Shown here: positions 36,643 through 44,500 of the stretch, in pieces
How the letters are laid out: the number at the start of each line of letters is the position of its first letter
Numbering within the stretch: the first letter of the stretch is position 1
From: Leisingera sp. M658
Lineage (GTDB): Bacteria; Pseudomonadota; Alphaproteobacteria; Rhodobacterales; Rhodobacteraceae
Assembly: GCF_025144145.1 (NCBI RefSeq)
Contig: NZ_CP083546.1
Location: 2,248,501-2,312,500, forward strand
Direction of reading: 5' to 3'
Length of the DNA: 64,000 nt
Made by a program: the position numbers and the translations under genes
Notes under the pieces: model-generated
What the model saw: the letters and a program-made list of their open reading frames with translations, nothing else
What the model was told of the DNA's origin: nothing
Database searches by the model: none

Positions 36643-38840
36643 GCGATTTCAAATACAACGTGGACGCAGACGGCGTCGCAATCATTACCTGGGACGCGAC
36701 CGGCAAGTCCATGAACGTCCTCACCCGCGAGGCCTTTGGCCTGGTGGAGGAATACGTGGACCGCGCCTTGGAAGACGAGGGTGTCAAGGGGATCGTGATC
36801 ACCAGCGGCAAGAAGGATTTTGCCGGCGGCATGGATCTGAACGTGCTGGCGACCATCCGCGAAGAGTCTGGCGAAAACCCGGCGCAGGGGCTGTTCGATT
36901 TCACCATGGGCGGCCATCGGATCCTGCGCAAACTCGAACTTGCCGGCATGGACCCCAAGACCAAGAAGGGCGGCAAGCCGGTGGCCTGCGCCATCAACGG
37001 CACCTGTGCCGGCATCGGCACCGAAATTGCGCTGGCCTGCCACCACCGGGTGATGACCAGCAATCCCAAGGCCAAGATCGGCCTGCCGGAAATCATGATC
37101 GGCATCTTCCCCGGCGGCGGTGGCACCACGCGGTACTCCCGCATGGTGGGTGCCATGGCGGCAGCGCCTGTGCTGCTGGAAGGCAAGATGCTGGACCCGA
37201 AGAAGGCCAAGGGCGCGCAGCTGATCGACGCGGTTGCAGATGATGCGCTGGCCGCAGCCAGGGACTGGGTGCTGAATGCCAAACCTGCCGATCTGGTCAA
37301 ACCCTGGGATGCCAAGGGTTACAAGATGCCCGGCGGCGCGCCGTATCACCCCGCTGGTTTCATGACCTTTGTTGGCGCCTCGGCGATGATCAACGGCAAG
37401 ACCCAGGGCGCCTTCCCGGCGGCCCAGGCACTGCTGTCGTCGATCTATGAGGGCGCGCTGGTTGACTTCGACACCGCGCTGAAGATCGAAGCGCGCTGGT
37501 TCACCCATGTGCTGATGAACCCGTCGTCCTCGGCGATGATCCGCAGCCTGTTTCTGAACAAGCAGGCACTGGAAAAAGGTGCCGTGCGGCCCAAGGATGT
37601 ACCGGATCAGTCGGTGAAAAAAATCGGCGTTCTGGGTGCTGGCATGATGGGCGCAGGCATCGCGCTGGTCTCGGCCCAGGCCGGCATGGAAGTGGTTCTG
37701 ATCGACCGCGACCAGGAGGCTGCCGACAAGGGCAAGGCCTACTCCGCCGCCTATATGGACAAGGGCATCAAACGCGGCAAAGCGACCGAGGAAAAGAAAG
37801 AGGCGCTGCTGGCGCAGATCACCGCCACCCCGGATCTGGACGCGCTGAAAGGCTGCGACCTGATCATCGAAGCGGTGTTTGAGGATCCAGGCGTCAAGGC
37901 CGAGATGACCCAAAAGGTCGAAGCGATTATCCCCGAAGACTGCATCTTTGCCTCCAACACCTCGACCCTGCCGATCAGCGAGCTGGCCAAGGCATCGAGC
38001 CGGGCGGATCAGTTCATCGGCATCCACTTCTTCTCGCCGGTTGAGAAGATGTTCCTGGTGGAGATCATCAAGGGCAAGGAGACCGGCGACCGCGCGGTGG
38101 CCAAGGCGCTGGACTACGTGCGCCAGATCCGCAAGACGCCGATTGTGGTCAATGACGCGCGGTTCTTCTACGCCAACCGCTGCATCATCCCTTACATCAA
38201 CGAAGGGGTGCGGATGATCGCCGAGGGTGTCAGCCCGGTGCTGATCGACAACGCTGCGCGCCAGCTGGGCTTTCCGGTGGGGCCGATCCAGCTGACCGAT
38301 GAGACCTCAATTGATCTGGGCGCCAAGATTGCCCGCGCCACCAAAGCAGCGATGGGCGACGCCTATCCCGAAAGCCCGTCGGATGATCTGATTTTCTGGA
38401 TGGAAGAACAGGGCCGCCTGGGCCGCAAGGCCAATGCCGGCTTCTTCGACTACGACGACAAGGGCAAACGGGTTGAGTACTGGAAAGGCCTGCAGGAGAA
38501 ATACCCGCAGGCGCCCGAACAGCCCGAGCTGATCGAAGTGCAGGAACGGCTGATGTTTGCCCAGGTGCTGGAAGCGGTGCGCGCACTGGAGGAAGGTGTG
38601 CTGATGGACATCCGCGAAGGCGACGTGGGCGCGGTTCTGGCCTGGGGCTTTGCCCCTTGGTCCGGCGGCCCCCTCAGCTGGCTGGACATCATTGGCACGC
38701 CTTATGCAGCTGAACGCTGTGATCAGCTGACCGCGCAGTACGGCGAACGCTTTGCCTGCCCGGATCTGCTGCGCGACATGGCGAACAAGGGCCAAAGCTT
38801 CTATGGCCGTTTCGACCCGGAGAAATCCGCCGCCGCCTGA
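36639..38840 (+). CDS. Multifunctional enoyl-CoA hydratase/3-hydroxyacyl-CoA dehydrogenase (FadB/FadJ type)
   Basis: A 733-residue two-enzyme fusion. The N-terminal crotonase domain shows GKKDFAGGMDLNVLATI, INGTCAGIGTEIALACHHRV and LPEIMIGIFPGGGGTTR (both catalytic Glu are present). The dehydrogenase starts near residue 325 with KKIGVLGAGMMGAGIALVSA (NAD site) and shows ASNTSTLPISELA, FIGIHFFSPVEKMFLVEII, ending in two C-terminal helical domains. It hydrates enoyl-CoA and oxidises the 3-hydroxyacyl-CoA in one polypeptide. Last gene of the cluster, closed by a strong terminator. Confidence 0.95.
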   Translation: MSDFKYNVDADGVAIITWDATGKSMNVLTREAFGLVEEYVDRALEDEGVKGIVITSGKKDFAGGMDLNVLATIREESGENPAQGLFDFTMGGHRILRKLELAGMDPKTKKGGKPVACAINGTCAGIGTEIALACHHRVMTSNPKAKIGLPEIMIGIFPGGGGTTRYSRMVGAMAAAPVLLEGKMLDPKKAKGAQLIDAVADDALAAARDWVLNAKPADLVKPWDAKGYKMPGGAPYHPAGFMTFVGASAMINGKTQGAFPAAQALLSSIYEGALVDFDTALKIEARWFTHVLMNPSSSAMIRSLFLNKQALEKGAVRPKDVPDQSVKKIGVLGAGMMGAGIALVSAQAGMEVVLIDRDQEAADKGKAYSAAYMDKGIKRGKATEEKKEALLAQITATPDLDALKGCDLIIEAVFEDPGVKAEMTQKVEAIIPEDCIFASNTSTLPISELAKASSRADQFIGIHFFSPVEKMFLVEIIKGKETGDRAVAKALDYVRQIRKTPIVVNDARFFYANRCIIPYINEGVRMIAEGVSPVLIDNAARQLGFPVGPIQLTDETSIDLGAKIARATKAAMGDAYPESPSDDLIFWMEEQGRLGRKANAGFFDYDDKGKRVEYWKGLQEKYPQAPEQPELIEVQERLMFAQVLEAVRALEEGVLMDIREGDVGAVLAWGFAPWSGGPLSWLDIIGTPYAAERCDQLTAQYGERFACPDLLRDMANKGQSFYGRFDPEKSAAA

Positions 38841-38856
38841 CGGCAACGGAAAACAC

Positions 38857-38886
38857 AAAACGGCCAGGGCATTCCCTGGCCGTTTT
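38857..38886 (+). terminator. Rho-independent terminator after the fadB-like gene
   Basis: AAAACGGCCAGGG and CCCTGGCCGTTTT form a perfect 13-bp stem with a four-base loop (CATT). The stem itself ends in TTTT, followed by CATT. It lies 16 bp after the stop and between convergent genes, and can work in both directions. Confidence 0.9.
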
Positions 38887-38913
38887 CATTGCTCCGAATG
38901 GAGTGCCGTCCGC

Positions 38914-39594
38914 TCAGTTCAGCGGTTGCTGATGCTGGGCTGCAGCCGGGGCTGCACCAGGCGCGTCCCAGCATTCTTCCCCGGCTATCATCGACAAGAC
39001 CAGGCCGCGCGCCTCATCCGGCGGCAGCACACGGTAAGTGCCTTCTTCGGTAAAGATACGCCCGCACATCAAGTTGACCGGGGCGGCTGTGAAACCCAGC
39101 ATTCCGGCTTCCAGGTAAATCACCTGATCCTGGGCAAACCGCGGCGTGACCAGCTCCAGCTGCGCGCCGGGATGCATCCGGCGGATACCCCGGTAGCCCT
39201 CCAGCGCGGCGGCGGGCACGACGGCAAAGGGGTCGCCCTGAACATCCTCCACCAGATCGCTCTCCAGCAGCACGCCCTGATCCGGCATCAGCCACAGCGG
39301 CACCCGGTTCATCAGCGCATCACGCGGCACCAGCAGCGGGCAGCGGGCCGGATCCAGATCGCCGTCGCCCGGAAGGATGGTTTCGCGCTGCAGTTCCACA
39401 ACTGTTTGCATGCCATGATCAAATGTCAGCACCTTGTCGCCCGGCGTCAGCGCTTCAACCGGGCGCCAGCCCAGGTTCGAGGCCACGTGGGTGCCAGCCA
39501 GAAACCCGCCCTGCCCGACGAAAACCAGTGGAAAACCGCTGTTCAATGCCTGTCCCAGCGGGATTTGCGAACGTTTCAGAAGCCAATCCAGCAT
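38914..39594 (-). CDS. Hint-domain-like protein, probably degenerate
   Basis: The ATG at 39594, with GGAAAGGAAA just upstream, gives 226 residues. The region FLAGTHVASNLGWRPVEALTPGDKVLTF (about 31-58; positions given instead of a longer motif) matches the start of Hint_2 domains. However the position of the catalytic Cys (usually CFxxGT) holds Gly, and the later conserved His positions appear as Gln (MPDQGVLL, FAQDQVIYLEAG). Self-processing is therefore unlikely. A SPOR, FHA or repeat partner domain is absent. Function unknown; possibly a binding scaffold. It lies beside a sulfotransferase on the same strand. Confidence 0.75.
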   Translation of the reverse strand: MLDWLLKRSQIPLGQALNSGFPLVFVGQGGFLAGTHVASNLGWRPVEALTPGDKVLTFDHGMQTVVELQRETILPGDGDLDPARCPLLVPRDALMNRVPLWLMPDQGVLLESDLVEDVQGDPFAVVPAAALEGYRGIRRMHPGAQLELVTPRFAQDQVIYLEAGMLGFTAAPVNLMCGRIFTEEGTYRVLPPDEARGLVLSMIAGEECWDAPGAAPAAAQHQQPLN

Positions 39595-39704
39595 CCGGTT
39601 TCCTTTCCTGCGGCCCAGGCATTCCCAGGCTGGCCTCAACTCTCACGCCTTGGCAAATCCCCGTTGGCCGATCCGCCCCGGGGCCGCAAAAGCGCCTTTC
39701 CCGG

Positions 39705-40370
39705 TCACCTGGATAGAGGGGAATCATTAAAAGAGTATTCAAATTGCGCGATATCCTGCGCGCAGGCTTTTGCCACGGCCCCGGCTGCACGATCATCGTA
39801 ATAGGCCCGCCAGTCCCGCTGCCGGCCGCTGTCGTTGACCCGCGGCAGGTCCAAGGAAAACCCGAGATGGCTGAACAGAGGCTGGGCGTCGTCGTGAAAA
39901 TGCTCCAGCCGGATGTAAAGCCGGCACTGCTCTGCCCCGTCCGCGTGGCGCATGTATGAGGCCGCCGGGCTGCCGCGGAACGCGCTGATGATCTCCGGGT
40001 GCTGCACAAAGCCGCGGAACTCCAGATCTTGTGCCAGACGGATTGCCGGGTGGCTGAAGCTCTGCCCGCGCAGCCAATGGTAATAGCTCACCGCCCGGTC
40101 CCACGGGTTGCGCACCAGGGTAAAGGCAAACAGCGACCGCAGTGCCGGATCCGGCACCAGCCCTTCGATGTCAGCCAGCGTCGAGTGTTTCCACAGCCGC
40201 CCGCGTGTCTGCGCGTCCTTCAGACGGCGGCGGCGTTTCAGCGCTTTTGGGGTGTCCCCCAGCATCATGTCATTGGCCATGGCGCGCGCCTCCAACGCCA
40301 GGGCCAGCGCTGTTCCGCCGGTCTTGGGGATATGGATAAAGACGTATTTACGGCCCGGAGACAGGATCAT
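39705..40370 (-). CDS. Sulfotransferase family 2-like protein
   Basis: A 221-residue P-loop protein. The N-terminal VFIHIPKTGGTALALALEAR is the PAPS 5'-phosphosulfate loop, and FAFTLVRNPWDRAVSYYHWL the 3'-phosphate motif with the conserved Arg and Ser. It resembles Golgi-type carbohydrate sulfotransferases found in many Roseobacters, where they probably decorate exopolysaccharide or other glycans. No signal peptide or membrane segment. Acceptor unknown. It is followed by the Hint-like gene on the same strand after 110 bp. Confidence 0.9.
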   Translation of the reverse strand: MILSPGRKYVFIHIPKTGGTALALALEARAMANDMMLGDTPKALKRRRRLKDAQTRGRLWKHSTLADIEGLVPDPALRSLFAFTLVRNPWDRAVSYYHWLRGQSFSHPAIRLAQDLEFRGFVQHPEIISAFRGSPAASYMRHADGAEQCRLYIRLEHFHDDAQPLFSHLGFSLDLPRVNDSGRQRDWRAYYDDRAAGAVAKACAQDIAQFEYSFNDSPLSR

Positions 40371-40474
40371 GAGCCGACCCTAGGCCATTGATCCGCTGTT
40401 GGAAATGCTGATGTGCACGGGTCTGCAGACCGCCCTGCCCCGGTGAACGGCAGACCCAAAGCAACCCCGGCCCA

Positions 40475-40499
40475 TTTCACCTTTGCGCAAATACTCCGG
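40475..40499 (-). repeat. GAGTATTT dispersed element, downstream of the DMT gene
   Basis: On the minus strand the sequence is GGAGTATTTGCGCAAAGGTGAAA. It directly follows the double-hairpin repeat at 40496-40539, which in turn follows the stop of the DMT transporter, so here both elements form one 3' unit. Confidence 0.65.
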
Positions 40500-40539
40500 G
40501 GTGAATTGGCCCTTAGGGCCAAGAGGGGCAGCGCCCCTG
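40496..40539 (-). repeat. Double-hairpin intergenic repeat, copy 2
   Basis: Contains TTGGCCC-TTA-GGGCCAA and GGGGC-AGC-GCCCC. It is the inverted counterpart of 18796-18838 with only a few mismatches. It starts 6 bp after the DMT transporter stop on the minus strand. Confidence 0.7.
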
Positions 40540-40544
40540 CCCGG

Positions 40545-41468
40545 CTACCTTGAGCGCACCGCAATGGTGGTGCCAGCGGCAATGATCAGAGTAATCCCCA
40601 GCATCTGCCAGATGTTCAGCGCCTGGCCCCAATAGGCCCAGGCAACACCCGGCCCGACGATCATCACCGAATATTCAAACACCGCAACATAAGAGGCCTC
40701 GCCCAGTTGATAGGCCTTGGTGATCAGAAACACACCGCCCACCGCTGCGCAGCCCTGCAGCAGGATCAGGTGGGACATCTCCCACAGCGGCCAGATCCAG
40801 CCGCGGGTTATAAAACCGTCGGCGCCTGCTGGCACGGATTGCGGCCAGATTTCAAGCCCGGCCAGCAGCAGCGCCCCCAGCACGCCCTGGGCAAGCAGAT
40901 AGATAAAAAGCATCGCCACAGTGCTTTCGCCCTGACAATAAAGACCAGTGGTCAGCGACCCGAGCGCATAGAACAGCCCGCCCGCAATCGGCACCAGAAT
41001 CAACCAGTTGAACGACGCCGGATCTGGCTGCAGCACCAGCAGCACTCCGGCAAAGCCAATCAGAGCGGCACCGATCCGGACCCAGCCGATCCGCATCCTC
41101 AGGAACAGAACCGAGATAATCACAATGATGATCGGCGAAGTGAACAGCCCCGCCAGCGCCTGTGCGATCGGCATCAGCGCGACTGCGGCAAAGTAGAAAA
41201 TCATTGCGACTGCCACCAGTACTGCCCGCAACAGCACCGCCCCCATCCGGCGCGGTGCCAGGCCGCCAAGCCCCGCCCGAGCCATCAGCCACAAAAAAGG
41301 CAGCGCTACAAAGGTTCGCAACAGATAGAATTGGCCCAGCCCGATCTGTTCGGCCATCAGCGGGACCGCATTGTCGGTAATGCCGATAATCAGCATGGCT
41401 GCCAGCATGGCGTGCGCGGCTGCCGTCTGGCTGCCGGTTTCTGCGGAAAGGGTCGCTGTTTGTTTCAT
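40545..41468 (-). CDS. DMT (EamA) family transporter
   Basis: From the ATG at 41468, preceded by GGGAAGGG, the protein has 307 residues; an upstream ATG at 41522 lacks a ribosome site. Ten hydrophobic helices form two EamA repeats, with ITDNAVPLMAEQIGLGQFYLLRTF in the first and FLITKAYQLGEASYVAVFEYSVMI in the second, each carrying the conserved loop before helix five. The family exports amino acids, nucleobases or other metabolites. Substrate unknown. It is divergent from the acyl-CoA ligase gene with 76 bp between starts. Confidence 0.9.
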   Translation of the reverse strand: MKQTATLSAETGSQTAAAHAMLAAMLIIGITDNAVPLMAEQIGLGQFYLLRTFVALPFLWLMARAGLGGLAPRRMGAVLLRAVLVAVAMIFYFAAVALMPIAQALAGLFTSPIIIVIISVLFLRMRIGWVRIGAALIGFAGVLLVLQPDPASFNWLILVPIAGGLFYALGSLTTGLYCQGESTVAMLFIYLLAQGVLGALLLAGLEIWPQSVPAGADGFITRGWIWPLWEMSHLILLQGCAAVGGVFLITKAYQLGEASYVAVFEYSVMIVGPGVAWAYWGQALNIWQMLGITLIIAAGTTIAVRSR

Positions 41469-41544
41469 ACCCTTCCCATTGCCCGCAACTTTCCGCAATA
41501 TCTGTTCTCTAAACGACACCAAAGTGATTCAGGGGAGGAAACTG

Positions 41545-43173
41545 ATGGGGTGGATGGCGGATGAAACCGGTCTGGAGAAGACCGCCGCGAATTATGTGCC
41601 GCTGACACCGCTGTCGCATCTGCAGCGGGCGGCGCAGGTGTTTCCGGAGCATCTGGCGGTAAGCTATGGCAAGCACCGCAAAACTTATGCCGAATACCAC
41701 GACCGCTGCAGCCGGCTGGCTTCGGGACTGGCCAATCTGGGGGTAAAGCCCGGCGACGTGGTGGCCACCTTGCTGCCGAATATCCCGGCCCAGGCCGAGG
41801 CGCATTTCGGCGTGCCCGCCTGCGGGGCGGTCTTGAACACCATCAACACCCGGTTGGACGTGGGTACGGTCTCCTATATTTTTGACCACGGCGAAGCCAA
41901 GGCAGTGCTCGTTGATCCGCAGTTCCTGGAACTGGCCGAAGCCGCCGTCGAGGAAATGGAAGGCCCGGCCCCGGTTTTGATCGAAGTGGCAGATGATCAG
42001 GCCACCTGGCACGCCACCGGCCGGCATATGGAATACGAGGCGCTGCTGGCGAGCGGCGACCCGGACTTCCAATGGATCATGCCTGGGGATGAATGGGAAA
42101 GCCTGGCGCTGAACTATACCTCCGGCACCACCGGGCGGCCCAAGGGTGTGGTTTACCACCACCGAGGCGCCTATCTGATGACCACCGGCACGGTGATCTC
42201 ATGGCGGATGGTGCTGCATCCCGTCTACCTGACCATCGTGCCGCTGTTTCACTGCAACGGCTGGAATCACACCTGGATGATGCCGGTCGTGGGCGGCACC
42301 CTGGTCTGCTGCCGCGATGTCACAGCGCAGAACATCTATAACGCCATCCACTATGAGGGCGTCACTCATTTCGGCGGTGCGCCGATTGTGCTGAACATGC
42401 TGGTCAATGCGCTGGACGAAGAGCGCCGCACCTTTGACCACACGGTGGAGGTCTTCACCGCAGGCGCCCCGCCAGCGCCCGCAACCCTGTCCAAGATCGA
42501 GGATCTGGGCTTTAACATCACCCATGTTTACGGGCTGACCGAAACCTATGGCCATGTCACCGAATGCTACTGGAAGGCCGCCGAATGGGACGGGCTGGAC
42601 AAGGCCGGCATTGCCGCCAAGAAATCCCGCCAGGGCGTCGCCATGCCGATGCTGGAGCCGGTGGTGGTGCGCGACAGCGACCACAACGTGCTGCCGATGG
42701 ACGGCCAGAGCCAGGGCGAGATTGCCTTGCGCGGCAATGTGGTGATGAAGGGGTATCTGAAGAACCCGGAGGCCACGGCAGAGGCGTTCAAGGACGGCTA
42801 TTTCAACTCCGGCGACCTGGCAGTGCAGCACCCCGACGGCTACATCCAGATCGCCGACCGGGCCAAGGACATCATCATCTCAGGCGGCGAGAACATCTCC
42901 TCGGTTGAAGTGGAGGGGGTGCTGATGGCGCATCCGGATGTGCTGCTGGCAGCGGTGGCCGCGATGCCGGACGACAAATGGGGTGAGGTTCCTTGCGCCT
43001 TTGTCGAGCTGAAAGCCGGCGCCAAGGAAGACGCGGCAGCACTGATCGCCTTCACCCGCGAGACGCTGGCGGGCTTCAAGGCGCCTAAGAAAGTGGTGTT
43101 CCTGGAGCTGCCGAAAACCTCCACCGGCAAGATCCAGAAGTTCGAACTGAGGAAAATCGCCAAGAACCTGTAA
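41545..43173 (+). CDS. AMP-binding acyl-CoA ligase
   Basis: The ATG at 41545 follows AGGGGAGGAA and gives 542 residues. Motifs are the phosphate loop LNYTSGTTGRPKGVVYHH, HVYGLTETYGHV, YFNSGDLAVQHPDGYIQIAD (Asp of the A8 hinge region) and the catalytic-Lys tail LPKTSTGKIQKFELRK. It activates a carboxylic acid to its acyl-CoA with ATP. This branch includes medium-chain fatty acid, 3-methylmercaptopropionate (DmdB-like) and plant AAE-type ligases; the exact acid cannot be read from the sequence. A strong terminator follows. Confidence 0.92.
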   Translation: MGWMADETGLEKTAANYVPLTPLSHLQRAAQVFPEHLAVSYGKHRKTYAEYHDRCSRLASGLANLGVKPGDVVATLLPNIPAQAEAHFGVPACGAVLNTINTRLDVGTVSYIFDHGEAKAVLVDPQFLELAEAAVEEMEGPAPVLIEVADDQATWHATGRHMEYEALLASGDPDFQWIMPGDEWESLALNYTSGTTGRPKGVVYHHRGAYLMTTGTVISWRMVLHPVYLTIVPLFHCNGWNHTWMMPVVGGTLVCCRDVTAQNIYNAIHYEGVTHFGGAPIVLNMLVNALDEERRTFDHTVEVFTAGAPPAPATLSKIEDLGFNITHVYGLTETYGHVTECYWKAAEWDGLDKAGIAAKKSRQGVAMPMLEPVVVRDSDHNVLPMDGQSQGEIALRGNVVMKGYLKNPEATAEAFKDGYFNSGDLAVQHPDGYIQIADRAKDIIISGGENISSVEVEGVLMAHPDVLLAAVAAMPDDKWGEVPCAFVELKAGAKEDAAALIAFTRETLAGFKAPKKVVFLELPKTSTGKIQKFELRKIAKNL

Positions 43174-43197
43174 TTTTTCACGGCGAAACAGCATCCG

Positions 43198-43229
43198 GGG
43201 GCAGCAAAGCAATTTGCTGCCCCTGTTTT
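43198..43229 (+). terminator. Rho-independent terminator after the acyl-CoA ligase gene
   Basis: GGGGCAGCAAA-GCAA-TTTGCTGCCCC is an 11-bp perfect stem, followed by TGTTTTA. It begins 25 bp after the stop codon. Confidence 0.9.
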
Positions 43230-43278
43230 ATGTGATTATTCTGGCGGCAACGATAAGAACGGGGGCCGGGCTGGCTGC

Positions 43279-44289
43279 ATGACGGCATTGAGGGAATTTG
43301 AGCGGCTGGAGGCTGCGGGCTTGTGGCGCGCGGACCGGGAGGCGCAGCGGCGGGATGTAATTATCTCGCTGGGCGATGCGACGCTGACCATCGCAAGCAT
43401 GAATGACCTGCCGCTGGCCCATTGGTCGCTGGCAGCGGTCGAGCGCGCCAACCCCGGAGCGTTCCCGGCCCTGTTCCACCCCGATGGCGACCCCGGCGAG
43501 ACGCTGGAGCTGGGTCAGGATGAAACCGCCATGCTGGAGGCAATTGCCCGGGTGCAGAACGCCATCGGCCGTTCCCGTGCGCGGCCCGGGCGGCTGCGGG
43601 CTGTCAGTATCCTGGGCACCTTTGCGCTGGTGCTGGCGCTGCTGGTTTTGTGGCTGCCTGGTGCTGTCACCCGGCATGCTGTCAGCGTGGTTCCTGACAT
43701 TAAGCGCAAGGCCATCGGCCAAGCCTTGCTAGGCCGGATCGAGCGGGTCTCGGGGCCGGCCTGCGCGACGCCGGAAGCCGCTCCGATCCTGCGGGATCTG
43801 GCAGCGCGCACCGGGGTGCGGCAGCTGGCGGTGCTTCGCTCAGGCATTCCCGGCAGCCTGCATCTGCCTGGCGGCATCGTGCTGCTGAACCGGTCGTTTG
43901 TTGAGGATTTCGAGGATCCGGCAGTTGCGGCCGGCGCCATCCTGGCGGAACGTGCCCGGGCTGAGGCCAGCGACCCGATGTTCGAACTGCTGGAGGCCGG
44001 CGGTGTAATGGCCGCCTTCAAACTGCTGACCACGGGCGAGCTGGACCGCGCTGCCCTGGATGCCTATTCCGAGGCCACCCTGGCCAGTCCGCGCCCGGCA
44101 CTGCCGGATCAGGTGCTGCTGGCCGAGTTCGCCCGCGCAGCGCTGCCCTCATCGCCTTATGCCTACGCGCTGGACATCACCGGCGAGACGGTGCTGGGGC
44201 TGATCGAGGCGGACCCGATGGCAGGCCGCGACCAGAAGCCGCTGCTGAATGACCGCGACTGGGTTCAACTGCAGAACATCTGCGGCTAG
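43279..44289 (+). CDS. Membrane-anchored M48-like protein with degenerate active site
   Basis: A 336-residue protein with one membrane helix near residues 108-127 and a larger extracytoplasmic or cytosolic C-terminal domain. LPGGIVLLNRSFVEDFEDPA (196-215) looks like the strand-helix entry to the active site of M48 metallopeptidases, and the segment that should be HExxH reads AERAR at 223-227: Glu is kept but both His are lost. A peptidase-derived binding protein is therefore more likely than a protease. I do not know a named family. It follows the terminator of the ligase gene and stands alone. Confidence 0.7.
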   Translation: MTALREFERLEAAGLWRADREAQRRDVIISLGDATLTIASMNDLPLAHWSLAAVERANPGAFPALFHPDGDPGETLELGQDETAMLEAIARVQNAIGRSRARPGRLRAVSILGTFALVLALLVLWLPGAVTRHAVSVVPDIKRKAIGQALLGRIERVSGPACATPEAAPILRDLAARTGVRQLAVLRSGIPGSLHLPGGIVLLNRSFVEDFEDPAVAAGAILAERARAEASDPMFELLEAGGVMAAFKLLTTGELDRAALDAYSEATLASPRPALPDQVLLAEFARAALPSSPYAYALDITGETVLGLIEADPMAGRDQKPLLNDRDWVQLQNICG

Positions 44290-44371
44290 ACGCCCGGTTT
44301 GGGGTCCCGGCGCAATACGGGCAGCGCAGTTGTTCATACAGAAACTGGAGCAGCTGCAGCACTAAAGACAA

Positions 44372-44402
44372 AGCCCGCCCCTGATGCTGTCAGGAACGGG
44401 CT
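44372..44402. terminator. Imperfect terminator hairpin between convergent genes
   Basis: AGCCCG...CCTGA-TGCTG-TCAGG...CGGGCT forms a stem with a two-base internal mismatch. On the minus strand it is followed by TTGTCTTT, so it fits best as terminator of the SPOR-domain gene. Confidence 0.6.
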
Positions 44403-44500
44403 GTTATGCGCACACTGGTGCATTCCGCCTTCGGGCCACAGGGGGTGCCAACCGTTTTTGCAGAGGCCGGGACAGGCACTGCCCCGCCCCTGCCCTGATG

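Noticed and set aside
41469-41522. Upstream start of the DMT transporter
   Set aside because: The extra 18 residues are polar and basic and have no ribosome site, whereas GGGAAGGG precedes the ATG at 41468.
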